From Takakia lepidozioides (taxonomy: Eukaryota; Streptophyta; Takakiopsida; Takakiales; Takakiaceae): DNA of 64,000 nucleotides. The DNA lies in assembly GCA_030704615.1 (NCBI GenBank), contig CM060734.1, forward strand, positions 5,578,001-5,642,000, written 5' to 3'. Of this stretch, positions 11,606 to 22,079 are shown piece by piece (position 1 is the first letter of the stretch; every line of letters begins with the position of its first letter). The position numbers were made by a program, and so were the translations under genes. The notes beneath the pieces are model-generated. The model was not told the DNA's origin, searched no databases, and was given only the letters and a program-made list of their open reading frames with translations.

Positions 11606-12309
11606 TGGTGCTGGAGTACCATCTCCAGACCTTATAAGGCTATCCAATGATGCTTAAGATAGGCCTTCTCATGCTGATTTAACACGGTAAGTACCAAGCG
11701 GTACTTTTTGAACATTGAGGTCAGAGTTCTAAATTTAAAACAGCCCCGGTTACACTGTTTTAACTTGGAGATTACCAAGCAGCTGGCGTGATGGGCTTTT
11801 CAGATTACATAACACCTGTTTTAAGGTTGCCAAGCGATGCCATTGGAACCATCCTTTGAATTTGAAACAGGTTCAGTTTTACTATGTTAACTTACACACC
11901 TTATACATGATACGGTCAATGCACACTACTTTTGTTAGCTAGTCTCATGTAGCCGATGCCTTATATCATAATCAGATACCTTATGATTGAGTGACTACCA
12001 TGTCCTTTGATCAAGTGCTTCTATACTTCTCTTAGATATGGCTTTGCTCCTTGTGGCACCATAAGAAAATACCCAACTCTAATCTGTTGCTAGAAGATGT
12101 TTTGTCTGTATCACAGGCATGGTACTACAGACCTGAGCTGCTGCTGTATCTTGACAAGGTTCCTTGAACGAGGTTCCTTCCCTAGCCTGTTCTTCCCTGT
12201 GCAAGAACTTATTGAGAAACTGAAAGGTATTTTCTAAAAACTTGTACCTATCCAGAGCTAAGTATACCACTGAACTCTCTGTTCTTTTCTCGTGATACTA
12301 TACCAGTCT

Positions 12310-12569
12310 TGCTATGATACACTTTATGCCAATGTTTCATTCATGACCCAAGGAAGAGAGGATGTAGGATTCTACTCCCTTGGATAATATAATCTAAGGA
12401 TAGAACTACATGGAAGAGGGGAAACCTTATGAGAAGGGGTCTGGTATGCACTCCCTTACGGGGTGAGTGCATACCACACTCACTCCGTAAGGTTCTGCCA
12501 TGCCAGGGGATTGGTTGGTGGGTCCCTCTCTCTCCCTCTCTCCCTCTCCCTCTATAACTCTTTGGATTT
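12310..12569. repeat. 1.05-kb repeat, copy B, left part
   Basis: Left 260 bases of copy B. It carries the same double hairpin as copy A: perfect arms at 12443-12453 and 12465-12475, with the competing pair 12454-12469 and 12477-12492 matching at 15 of 16 positions. The copy stops at ATTT (12566-12569), where the LTR element begins, and resumes at 20894. Confidence 0.7.
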
Positions 12570-13116
12570 TGTAGTGTGAAAAGAAGGGGCGTGAATCCCC
12601 TTCTGGTTAATCCTAAATCTGTACTCCTCCTACTCGTCCCTGTTGAAGTATCAGGGCAAAGGAAAGGAGCGTTCTCTTTTCTGTCCAACCATCGTCATGA
12701 GGCTATATGGGTTTTTCCTTCAGGTTCGTTCGTGATCAGAGTTTGCGGAATCCTCATCCACGCCGCAGCGGAAGAGAAGACATGGATGGGAGTCTTTGGT
12801 TTGTTCTTGCCCTCAAATCTACTTCTATGCAACAGCCTGGCCCTATGCTCACTGCGCCAACAGTGTTGGCGTGATCTTTTATGTGATGCAAGCAGCCCAA
12901 TGGCAGCGGTGAATACGACCCTTAATGTGAACCCCCTTGAGCAGTGACATGTCGGAAATCCCTTTTTGTAATGGTGACACAGATTTAGAGGGAGACAGCT
13001 CAGATCTTCATAAACTGCAGGGGCACTGGTTTTCCTTCAAGATTCATGCTTTCTTCATCTCAATCTCCCCAAGTTGGCCATCCCCCCATCAACCCCTTTT
13101 GCTGAGCAGCTCACTC

Positions 13117-13188
<72 letters not shown>

Positions 13189-14831
13189 CCTTTTCTCGTC
13201 TGTTTCTCTATCTCTGTCTATGTCTACAGGCTCCTTACTTCTTCACATACAGCCCATCTATCACGTAATGCAAATGCACACTCCGCCAGGCATCCAGTGC
13301 AGCCAGCCATGAAGTCATCCTTGGTCTCACAAGGCAAAACCATCCCTTTCATCAGTCTCTCTATCTCTCTCTCTCTCTCTTCTCTCCGTCAATACTCAAC
13401 CCTTCACACTACCCCTTTCTTTTAAAAGATCCCATTTCCCAAAACAGCTCTCATCCCTTCTTCAGATTCAACCTGAATACCCCAACATCTCTCTTTTCCT
13501 TTCAACAAAAGGGCTTAAGTCGTTCATATCCTGATACAATGCTGAAATCACACCTTATCCCTTTTGTGTTTTCATACAGTTCCAGCTAACCCTCAGTTAT
13601 CTCTCCAAGTAAACAAGCTATATCTACATTGGGTCCAGTGTATCACTACCCCCCAGCAACACTGAAACAAGAACAAGAATGAAGACAACAGTGACCATTC
13701 TGTTTTCTGTGACAACAGTCTCTCTCTCTCTCTCTTCACTCATTTTTCTTACTGACACTACGACGGCAGGTGTATCCATTCCTTCCATGTTCTGGTTTGA
13801 AGTCCAGAGTCTCCATTCCATTTCCAAAAACCTTTCCTCTATCACATGTCTCCACCCTTTCCTTTCAACAACCAGGGCAGTCCTAAATCTACCAAAAGCG
13901 ATTTCTAAGTCCGCCAAAAGAAGAAGCCCACAGTCTACCAACTTATCTGTTTTTATCCTCCAGTGAAGCGGTGGGTCAGCCTGCCGAGATGGCACCTCAC
14001 CATCGCCTGTCAGCAGCCACCACAACCTTTTCTCCTTGTCTTGATTCCAGAGTTTATCATGCCATGATGTCTCCTCATCATCCTATGGAGCATCCTGTGG
14101 TTTGCCAACTAAATTGCTCTATTCTTCTATGCATGTAGCTCTTTAAGAACTGAAATGGACCTATAGCACGAAGACAAAAAGGCAGCTAGAAGCCTGATTA
14201 CAGATAACCTGTGTTGCCATCCAGCCAGCACTCCACATGCCTTATCGCCTCCATTGATTGTGCTCAGATTCTCTTCCTTGTGCTTCTGGCAGGTGGCCGT
14301 TCTCCTTGCTTGCTCATCTGCCCATAACTGTCATCTTCAAGACAGTGGCGGCAGCGGTGGTGCGCCGCTCTCCTTACATGCTCCTATCTCCATGAATTGA
14401 TCATCACAACGAGAAAGACGGCACCGCTTCCCTTTACACAGAATACCAAGCAGAGGCACTTAATGCTGCCCTCTAAACCAAGCGAAGTCCCACAGCGCAG
14501 GTACAACCTCTCAACACAGACTGCCCTGTCAACACCACAGCTCGCGGCAGCTGCTACGAATCGCCCGTCACCTTCCTCTTCGTTCTTCCTTCCTCGCGGA
14601 TTTTAGGTTGAGCATCAGTGACGAAAACGTTCATCGCATGGATGAAAAATGCATGGTCACGACTTAGCCATTTTTATTTTGGCAAAGCATGAGTACAGTA
14701 TGCCCACAAAATTACCTGTATGGAGGGATATATCCCTCTTGCAGTTGGTATGAGGGCCCTCCCATTATAGTGATGCAGGGTCTTAACGGTGAAGCCACAA
14801 TGTAATGTCACTCCCCTGCATTCACACTACA
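12570..14831 (-). repeat. 3' LTR of the gag-PPR element
   Basis: 2,262 bp, beginning TGTAGTGTG and ending CACACTACA on the plus strand, a perfect 9-base terminal inverted repeat. It matches 18632-20893 almost base for base. ORF-like frames inside (13624-14025 minus, 14397-14606 plus) are identical in both LTRs and have no recognisable domain, so I treat them as incidental. Contains a CT run at about 13113-13184. Confidence 0.9.
13113..13184. repeat. (CT)n microsatellite in LTR
   Basis: About 70 bases of CT dinucleotides; in element orientation this is a GA repeat. The matching tract in the other LTR (about 19170-19247) is longer, the main length difference between the LTRs. Confidence 0.95.
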
Positions 14832-14842
14832 TATGTAGTGTG

Positions 14843-14853
14843 TCTCCCTTTTT
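14843..14853 (-). other. candidate polypurine tract of the gag-PPR element
   Basis: On the minus strand AAAAAGGGAGA lies 11 bases before the 3' LTR. Between them sits CACACTACATA, which contains the same 9-mer that ends the LTR and forms a palindrome across the LTR border. Confidence 0.5.
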
Positions 14854-17656
14854 AAGTGTCAGGGTCCTCACTGACCACCTTGACTGGCTGACCACCCATT
14901 GGTGGTATGAATGGTTTCAAATCCCGCCTACTTCTTACCCATTCCTTGTTTGCCCCATCTCTTAGCCTGCATTTGCGTGCAGCTTCCCTTCCAGGATCAT
15001 AAGGTACTCCCAACAGGTACATTGTGTTACTTCCCCTTCTGTTTCTGCTCCAGATATCTTGGAGAGGTCCGTTCATAATATTGTTTTTGATTGTCATGCC
15101 TTGGCCTTCAGCAAAGGGAAACCCCTCTCTGCTCATGATCTTCATGACCACTTCTGTCTGGCTGGTGCGAGCAGGGTTGTTCTCAAACTGACACCACCAC
15201 CTGGTTTCCATGCAACTCATCATGCCAATTTCATGGCCTTCTTCCCTGGCCACAGTTTTCGTGCTCCATCCCTGAGCTTGCATCGTCGTCCAGCCTCTCT
15301 TGTTTAAGTGACAGTGTCCCGGCTGTCCATTTGTTCTGCCGGCCAGAGCAAATCCAATTTGTGACAATGCCTTCTTCCTCTTCTTGTAGTTCATGCCAGG
15401 CAGGTCCTGATCTCCTTCCCACACAAACCAGCGTTTCCCAATTTTGTTGTTGCTCCCTGGCTCCTTGTTTTGAATCTCAGCTTCCACTTGTGCTCCCATC
15501 GACACTTGCGCCTTTCGTACTGCCTCATTTCCTGCATGCAGGTTGTCCTCAACAGCAGGCTGCAATTTCATTTGCATTGTTGGTGGCAAGTCATGGGCAA
15601 CCCTCTGGTTACCATGCCTTCCTTCTTCCCTTTCAACCAGCCTGCCCTCTTTAAGAGATTCAGGGCTGGTGTATGCCTTGCAAGTAGAAGTGATCGTGAC
15701 ATGGGTAGGCTTCATAGCCTCCCACATCAACTGCCCATCCATCTCCTGAGCCTGAATTTCACAACCATGCTGGGCATATCCTGAAATCATTGCACTCCAT
15801 GAGAGCAGATTGGGTGGCATACCTTCCTGCTCCATTTGTTCAAACAGTTGCAGGGTCTGTGCTTCAGAGCCATGCTGGGCATAACATGCAATCATTACTC
15901 TCCATGGCCCCACTTTTCTGTGAGACATATTGTCACACACATGTTGTGCATTCATGCTCCCACGTTTGGCATACCTGTCAACAATGGCAGTCTCCATAAT
16001 GATATCTGGTGCAATACCAGATTTGATACTGTCACCATGGACCTCTTCGCCTTTTACCCGGTCTGCCAGGTTCGCACATGCATTCAACACACACAGGAAC
16101 GTCACCTGTTTGGGCTTCTCTCCTTCATCTCCAGCATCTGTAGAAAGCTCATTGCCTCTCTGAATTGCATCTGCTGGCATAGCCTTAGCTCCTTCAGTTA
16201 CAATGTCAAAGCACTCTTCAAGGCCATTAGCACCCATGTGATGCCAATGATCTAGGTATGCTTGGGGATGATGGCACATTACCTTCATCTCTCCTTCATA
16301 CAGCACCACCGAGTCACCCTTTTCACAACCTTCTCCACTTCTTTCCTCAATTAAACTGTCACTTGGTGGAGCGGTTGTTCCAGAGCTGCTCTGCTCTTGT
16401 TTTTTCAGCTCCATAGGCTGCAGATTACTCTCTACAGAGACATGACTTGTCATGAGCTGCCTCCCATACAAGACATGCAGCTCCTTCACTTTAATGCTTG
16501 AGCTTGCACTGAGCATTCTCAGATGTCCTCGTGTACCCGGATCCCATACCCTTTGCTGGGCATAGTTCATTGGCTGATCTCTGAACGTTATCAGGTCAAC
16601 CAGGGTCTTCTCAGCAGAAAGGCCAACCTTCTCTTTCTGATCCCTATGCATCCTCTCCATCCCAAGATGCATCTCTCTAAGAGAGTCAAACTTTGCTGCT
16701 AGTTTCCCCATTTTCCACAACAAGAGTGTTGAACCGTGAGAAGATTCCAAATCTTTCTTGTGAACGGTACTCAAATCTCCCATCCTTTGTTTTGTGGGTG
16801 GGAATTCAAGTTTCCTTGTATCAACATCTACAGTTTCAAGGGCTGGAGAGACACTCTGGCTTTTGGCACGAACTGGTGATTTCAGCGGACTCACATCTGA
16901 TCCCAAGTTGTCATGCAAGCTGATGTCTCTTGTGCACTCAACCAACATCCACTTAGACATACCATCTTCCTTGTCATCCTTCTCATGTGCTATATTGGTC
17001 GTATGTCCTCCTTTACTTGAGTGTTCCGAACTCCTTTTGTATTCAGGTTCATTGTCCTCCTTTGTCTTGCATTGCGCACATCTCACTCCTCCCATTCCCA
17101 ATTGGTGTCCACATGTGTGTCTTTCTTTACACTCCATATGACCCTTCTTGGATGAACAAAAGGCAGTGACCTGCCCATCTACATAGCATTGGTCGTGCAA
17201 CTGAAACTTCCTACTTCTGAACTCTTCTTCACTCAATAAATTTTGACCACACAACCCTTGCACGTTGTCGTTGATGACATCAAGATTTCTGTATATTGGT
17301 GTGGTGGCGGTATCATGATCAAGACAATCATCCCTTGCTTCTAACTCTTGCTTGGTTCCACATTTTTTCCGCATGTCTTGCTCTATCTCCAACTGTGCAT
17401 CCTTTATGTCTGATTCCAGAGGTGCATCTTGATCCAGACCCTTTCTCGTTTGAGCGAGCAATGTACACTCTTCCTCTACCCATCCCATCAGATCTGCCCA
17501 AGACTCCTTGTCATCTTCGTCTCTCAAGACACTCACTTCACAGGTTGTACCACCAATCCTTGGCGAGTTGGTGACGCTCTGCCCATACTCTTCCTCCACC
17601 CATTCCATCAGATCTGCCAAAGACTCCTTGTCATCTTCGTCTCTCAAGACACTCAC
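14852..17656 (-). CDS. PPR-containing ORF captured in an LTR element
   Basis: Single open frame of about 930 codons inside the element; the frame is open upstream of any start and overlaps the gag stop by four bases (GTGA). Residues about 512-620 are pentatricopeptide repeats of the plant combinatorial type: VTFLCVLNACANLADRVKG, ETAIVDRYAKRGSM, MIACYAQHGSEAQTLQLF and WSAMISGYAQHG. PPR proteins bind organellar RNA in plants; this one has no visible transit peptide and only a partial, degenerate set of repeats. The N-terminal 500 residues are charged and contain a near-perfect repeat of SVLRDEDDKES. A Cys-rich stretch (near HTCGHQLGMGGVRCAQC) and an unrecognised C-terminal 250 residues follow. 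Most likely a host gene fragment joined to gag; whether it is translated is unknown. Confidence 0.7.
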   Translation of the reverse strand: MSVLRDEDDKESLADLMEWVEEEYGQSVTNSPRIGGTTCEVSVLRDEDDKESWADLMGWVEEECTLLAQTRKGLDQDAPLESDIKDAQLEIEQDMRKKCGTKQELEARDDCLDHDTATTPIYRNLDVINDNVQGLCGQNLLSEEEFRSRKFQLHDQCYVDGQVTAFCSSKKGHMECKERHTCGHQLGMGGVRCAQCKTKEDNEPEYKRSSEHSSKGGHTTNIAHEKDDKEDGMSKWMLVECTRDISLHDNLGSDVSPLKSPVRAKSQSVSPALETVDVDTRKLEFPPTKQRMGDLSTVHKKDLESSHGSTLLLWKMGKLAAKFDSLREMHLGMERMHRDQKEKVGLSAEKTLVDLITFRDQPMNYAQQRVWDPGTRGHLRMLSASSSIKVKELHVLYGRQLMTSHVSVESNLQPMELKKQEQSSSGTTAPPSDSLIEERSGEGCEKGDSVVLYEGEMKVMCHHPQAYLDHWHHMGANGLEECFDIVTEGAKAMPADAIQRGNELSTDAGDEGEKPKQVTFLCVLNACANLADRVKGEEVHGDSIKSGIAPDIIMETAIVDRYAKRGSMNAQHVCDNMSHRKVGPWRVMIACYAQHGSEAQTLQLFEQMEQEGMPPNLLSWSAMISGYAQHGCEIQAQEMDGQLMWEAMKPTHVTITSTCKAYTSPESLKEGRLVEREEGRHGNQRVAHDLPPTMQMKLQPAVEDNLHAGNEAVRKAQVSMGAQVEAEIQNKEPGSNNKIGKRWFVWEGDQDLPGMNYKKRKKALSQIGFALAGRTNGQPGHCHLNKRGWTTMQAQGWSTKTVAREEGHEIGMMSCMETRWWCQFENNPARTSQTEVVMKIMSREGFPFAEGQGMTIKNNIMNGPLQDIWSRNRRGSNTMYLLGVPYDPGREAARKCRLRDGANKEWVRSRRDLKPFIPPMGGQPVKVVSEDPDT

Positions 17657-17705
17657 TTCACAGGTTGTACCACTAATCCTTGGTGAGTTGGCAACACTAT
17701 GCCAT
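17467..17705 (-). repeat. tandem duplication of about 120 bp at the gag-PPR junction
   Basis: Two adjacent copies (about 17467-17586 and 17587-17705) share ATCAGATCTGCC, AAGACTCCTTGTCATC and CACTTCACAGGTTGTACCA. One copy reads CTCTGCCCATAC where the other reads CTATGCCATAC, a one-base difference. That loss at about 17703 shifts the reading frame and separates the gag ORF from the PPR ORF. Confidence 0.8.
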
Positions 17706-18564
17706 ACTCCCCAGGCATGTCTTGATCTACATGTGCCTTTGTAGAAGACCTTAGGATCTGCACAGGAACTTGCAATCTAGGTGCACACTCTTCATTGACA
17801 CCTGATTGACTCTTTGTTGAACAAAAGATATCTTCCAAGATCTCTTCTTCCACATCACAAAACACATTCACAACGTTTGTGCCAAGAGAGCTTACACATT
17901 CGAATTCCATCCTTCTGCTGCTCTTCGACTCCCATTGTTCCAACATTTCATAGCCTGAATCTTGCATTCCACATGTTCCCATTTGCAGCCCCAGCCGGTG
18001 ATTCTTTTCACTTCGGATCTGATTCTGTCTTGATGGACATGCAGTGCAACACTCTACTTGCTGCCTTGTCTTGTTCAAGTTGAGAACTCGAGGAAGCATT
18101 GCAGGGACTTCACTGGTGTGGTTCTTCTCCCTAAAGCACCTCCGTGACATTGTTTTGTGATCTGGTATAGGTTTATGATCAATAGAACTCACAGGTGTGA
18201 ACCTGTTGTGCTTATCCTTCTCAATCAGAGATAATTTCTCTTCCATCCCTGTAACAGACTCTTCCACATTGGTATCTATCTCATCAAACTTCCTTGCTAA
18301 CATCACTTCATTCTTACTTGATTGATCTTCTCCTCCAAATTTCAAGATTATGGCTACTTGAAAATCATGCCAGTTCATGGGCCTTGGTTTTTGTATACGA
18401 TGCCAAGTATCTGCCCGTCCCTTGAGATTCAGCCATGCCGATACAAATAACTTGTGCTTATCATAGCTCCGGATTTCTCCATCCCTTTTCAGATTCTGGA
18501 TCCAGCTGCAAACATCCTCATCCTCCTTCCCGTAAAATGGAATGTTAGTCACCATTGCTCGCAA
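17653..18564 (-). CDS. Gag-like protein of the gag-PPR element
   Basis: 303 codons, starting at ATG 18564, about 57 bases after the primer site. Residues about 8-85 match the retrotransposon Gag core: IPFYGKEDEDVCSWIQNLKR, KLFVSAWLNLKGRADTWHR and MNWHDFQVAIILKFGG. The rest is charged with no zinc knuckle. The frame closes at 17653 just after a one-base loss in a tandem repeat; the next ORF (PPR) continues in the shifted frame, so the ancestral product was probably one Gag-PPR fusion. Keeping Gag while losing all enzymes suggests the element still made its own packaging protein or uses the domain for RNA recognition, which is inference. Confidence 0.8.
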   Translation of the reverse strand: MRAMVTNIPFYGKEDEDVCSWIQNLKRDGEIRSYDKHKLFVSAWLNLKGRADTWHRIQKPRPMNWHDFQVAIILKFGGEDQSSKNEVMLARKFDEIDTNVEESVTGMEEKLSLIEKDKHNRFTPVSSIDHKPIPDHKTMSRRCFREKNHTSEVPAMLPRVLNLNKTRQQVECCTACPSRQNQIRSEKNHRLGLQMGTCGMQDSGYEMLEQWESKSSRRMEFECVSSLGTNVVNVFCDVEEEILEDIFCSTKSQSGVNEECAPRLQVPVQILRSSTKAHVDQDMPGEYGIVLPTHQGLVVQPVK

Positions 18565-18620
18565 TCACTCCCCTATCTTGCTACACTAAATCCTACATTT
18601 CCCGGATCAAAGACCGGCCT

Positions 18621-18632
18621 GCTCTGATACCA
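18621..18632 (-). other. primer binding site, initiator tRNA-Met
   Basis: Minus strand reads TGGTATCAGAGC, the exact 12-base plant initiator-Met primer site, directly abutting the 5' LTR (one base overlap). Confidence 0.9.
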
Positions 18633-19169
18633 AAAGAAGGGGCGTGAATCCCCTTCTGGTTAATCCTAAATCTGTACTCCTCCTACTCGTCCCTGTTGAA
18701 GTATCAGGGCAAAGGAAAGGAGCGTTCTCTTTTCTGTCCAACCATCGTCATGAGGCTATATGGGTTTTTCCTTCAGGTTCGTTCGTGATCAGAGTTTGCG
18801 GAATCCTCATCCACGCCGCAGCGGAAGAGAAGACATGGATGGGAGTCTTTGGTTTGTTCTTGCCCTCGAATCTACTTCTATGCAACAGCCTGGCCCTATG
18901 CTCACTGCGCCAACAGTGTTGGCGTGATCTTTTATGTGATGCAAGCAGCCCAATGGCAGCGGTGAATACGACCCTTAATGTGAACCCCCTTGAGCAGTGA
19001 CATGTCGGAAATCCCTTTTTGTAATGGTGACACAGATTTAGAGGGAGACAGCTCAGATCTTCATAAACTGCAGGGGCACTGGTTTTCCTTCAAGATTCAT
19101 GCTTTCTTCATCTCAATCTCCCCAAGTTGGCCATCCCCCCATCAACCCCTTTTGCTGAGCAGCTCACTC

Positions 19170-19252
<83 letters not shown>

Positions 19253-20893
19253 TTTTCTCATCTGTTTCTCTATCTCTGTCTATGTCTACAGGCTCCTTAC
19301 TTCTTCACATACAGCCCATCTATCACGTAATGCAAATGCACACTCCGCCAGGCATCCAGTGCAGCCAGCCATGAAGTCATCCTTGGTCTCACAAGGCAAA
19401 ACCATCCCTTTCATCAGTCTCTCTATCTCTCTCTCTCTCTCTTCTCTCCGTCAATACTCAACCCTTCACACTACCCCTTTCTTTTAAAAGATCCCATTTC
19501 CCAAAACAGCTCTCATCCCTTCTTCAGATTCAACCTGAATACCCCAACATCTCTCTTTTCCTTTCAACAAAAGGGCTTAAGTCGTTCATATCCTGATACA
19601 ATGCTGAAATCACACCTTATCCCTTTTGTGTTTTCATACAGTTCCAGCTAACCCTCAGTTATCTCTCCAAGTAAACAAGCTATATCTACATTGGGTCCAG
19701 TGTATCACTACCCCCCAGCAACACTGAAACAAGAACAAGAATGAAGACAACAGTGACCATTCTGTTTTCTGTGACAACAGTCTCTCTCTCTCTCTCTTCA
19801 CTCATTTTTCTTACTGACACTACGACGGCAGGTGTATCCATTCCTTCCATGTTCTGGTTTGAAGTCCAGAGTCTCCATTCCATTTCCAAAAACCTTTCCT
19901 CTATCACATGTCTCCACCCTTTCCTTTCAACAACCAGGGCAGTCCTAAATCTACCAAAAGCGATTTCTAAGTCCGCCAAAAGAAGAAGCCCACAGTCTAC
20001 CAACTTATCTGTTTTTATCCTCCAGTGAAGCGGTGGGTCAGCCTGCCGAGATGGCACCTCACCATCGCCTGTCAGCAGCCACCACAACCTTTTCTCCTTG
20101 TCTTGATTCCAGAGTTTATCATGCCATGATGTCTCCTCATCATCCTATGGAGCATCCTGTGGTTTGCCAACTAAATTGCTCTATTCTTCTATGCATGTAG
20201 CTCTTTAAGAACTGAAATGGACCTATAGCACGAAGACAAAAAGGCAGCTAGAAGCCTGATTACAGATAACCTGTGTTGCCATCCAGCCAGCACTCCACAT
20301 GCCTTATCGCCTCCATTGATTGTGCTCAGATTCTCTTCCTTGTGCTTCTGGCAGGTGGCCGTTCTCCTTGCTTGCTCATCTGCCCATAACTGTCATCTTC
20401 AAGACAGTGGCGGCAGCGGTGGTGCGCCGCTCTCCTTACATGCTCCTATCTCCATGAATTGATCATCACAACGAGAAAGACGGCACCGCTTCCCTTTACA
20501 CAGAATACCAAGCAGAGGCACTTAATGCTGCCCTCTAAACCAAGCGAAGTCCCACAGCGCAGGTACAACCTCTCAACACAGACTGCCCTGTCAACACCAC
20601 AGCTCGCGGCAGCTGCTACGAATCGCCCGTCACCTTCCTCTTCGTTCTTCCTTCCTCGCGGATTTTAGGTTGAGCATCAGTGACGAAAACGTTCATCGCA
20701 TGGATGAAAAATGCATGGTCACGACTTAGCCATTTTTATTTTGGCAAAGCATGAGTACAGTATGCCCACAAAATTACCTGTATGGAGGGATATATCCCTC
20801 TTGCAGTTGGTATGAGGGCCCTCCCATTATAGTGATGCAGGGTCTTAACGGTGAAGCCACAATGTAATGTCACTCCCCTGCATTCACACTACA
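18632..20893 (-). repeat. 5' LTR of the gag-PPR element
   Basis: Nearly identical to 12579-14831. At its inner edge it lacks the 9-base TGTAGTGTG that the other LTR has, so the primer site follows AAAAG without a spacer. The outer edge ends CACACTACA followed by the ATTT duplication. Confidence 0.9.
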
Positions 20894-21728
20894 ATTTCAT
20901 CTTGCCTTAACCTTTTTGAGGCCGGTTATTTGGTTTTTCATCCCAATCTTTTTTCATCCAAATTTGGCTGACATTATTGTAGGATGATGAAACTTAACGT
21001 ACAGAAAGCTTGGTTTACCATTTGTTTTTCTTTCATCTAAACTGGATGAACTACATGAATAATGGTGACCTATTTTAATCCAAGAGATAGTAATTTTACC
21101 ATCATTTATTATAAATGATGGCAGTTATTAAACTTGAGCCTATACCCTAACCCTAAAAGATACCTTTTTATTGGATGTCATCCATTGACAAAGTGCATCT
21201 CGTGCTAAAATGCGACTTTTTCGTCCACCCTGCATGAGAAATCGAGGAGCTGTGCCCTAAGCGGGCCGACACATTTCACAGCACATAACTCGTGCTTCAG
21301 GGATCCTCGATGATGCGCCGTGTAAATCTGCTCCCCTGCTGCTACATGGTACTCGTGATGGCTGGCTCTTGGGATGCGCATTGGCGGTTAGGCAGATTCC
21401 TCTCTGGCAGGCGACAAAGCGATGATCGCTTTGCTCAGACCCTCATGGTTCTTTTTAATTTGCAGCGGCGCTTTTACTCCTCGTTGGGAAGTACTCTATC
21501 CCTATTTATCTACATATTACGTGCGGCTCTCTTTTTGTATGAGCTATTCTCTATCTGTGAACACTTCTACTTTGATTGCGTTCTGTTGGAGACGATCTGT
21601 TGGACGCCATGGCGCAAGGCATACCACAAAACACTCCCTGCCACTCACCCGATGCATCCTCACTAACACACATCTTTATGTGGTGGTTTTTGGGACGGGC
21701 ACAGGTGAGGGTCTTCACTTGTGTTGAT
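20894..21728. repeat. 1.05-kb repeat, copy B, right part
   Basis: Continuation of copy B after the LTR insertion. Shared right-end blocks with copy A include GCATCCTCACTAACACACATCTT and GGGTGAGGGTCTTCACT-like sequence with small changes. GGATGAAA/TTTCATCC motifs are dense at 20930-21060. No gene. Confidence 0.65.
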
Positions 21729-22079
21729 TTCCTGAAGCTTGCAGTTCCTATTCTTGCAAATGTGGGTGCTGCTGAGCCTCTTGCCGCTTCAAAACTGCAG
21801 TCTAATTATTGAATTAAAATTCAAGAAAATCGAGTTAATTCAAAATTGTTCAAAGGGGGATTGCGTCGTTGGGGGGGAAAATGGTTTGTTTTTGTCTTGA
21901 ATCTCTGCGAATGTGTTGCACACATATTGAAGCACATGCGGGCTAAAGTTGAGCGTGAACCACATCCGTTCATCGATGCAATAGGCGTTCATGCATGAGA
22001 GGATTTCTTTTTCGCAGTGAGCAAAACTGGATGACATGTGAACGTGCCAGTCATAACGACCATCCCTCATCCTGCATAA

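Larger units (their letters stand above)
12570..20893 (-). mobile_element. large non-autonomous LTR element carrying gag and PPR sequence
   Basis: Complete LTR structure read on the minus strand: 5' LTR 20893-18632, initiator-Met primer site 18632-18621, internal ORFs 18564-14852, polypurine tract 14853-14843, 3' LTR 14831-12570. The element is bordered by ATTT on both sides (12566-12569 and 20894-20897). The two 2.26-kb LTRs look identical apart from CT-run length, two substitutions I could spot and 9 bases missing at one inner edge, so the insertion is young. The internal 3.8 kb has a Gag domain but no protease, reverse transcriptase or integrase; in their place is a long ORF with PPR repeats. 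This fits a large retrotransposon derivative moved by the enzymes of another element. Confidence 0.85.

Noticed and set aside
12937-13425. Long Ser/Leu repeat ORF
   Set aside because: It is the translation of the CT microsatellite and its flanks.
13624-14025. 133-codon minus-strand ORF present identically in both LTRs (also 19686-20087)
   Set aside because: Identity only reflects LTR duplication; no domain, and position in the LTR makes a gene unlikely.
15059-17744. Many plus-strand ORFs over the gag-PPR internal region
   Set aside because: Antisense shadows of the long minus-strand ORFs; no domains.
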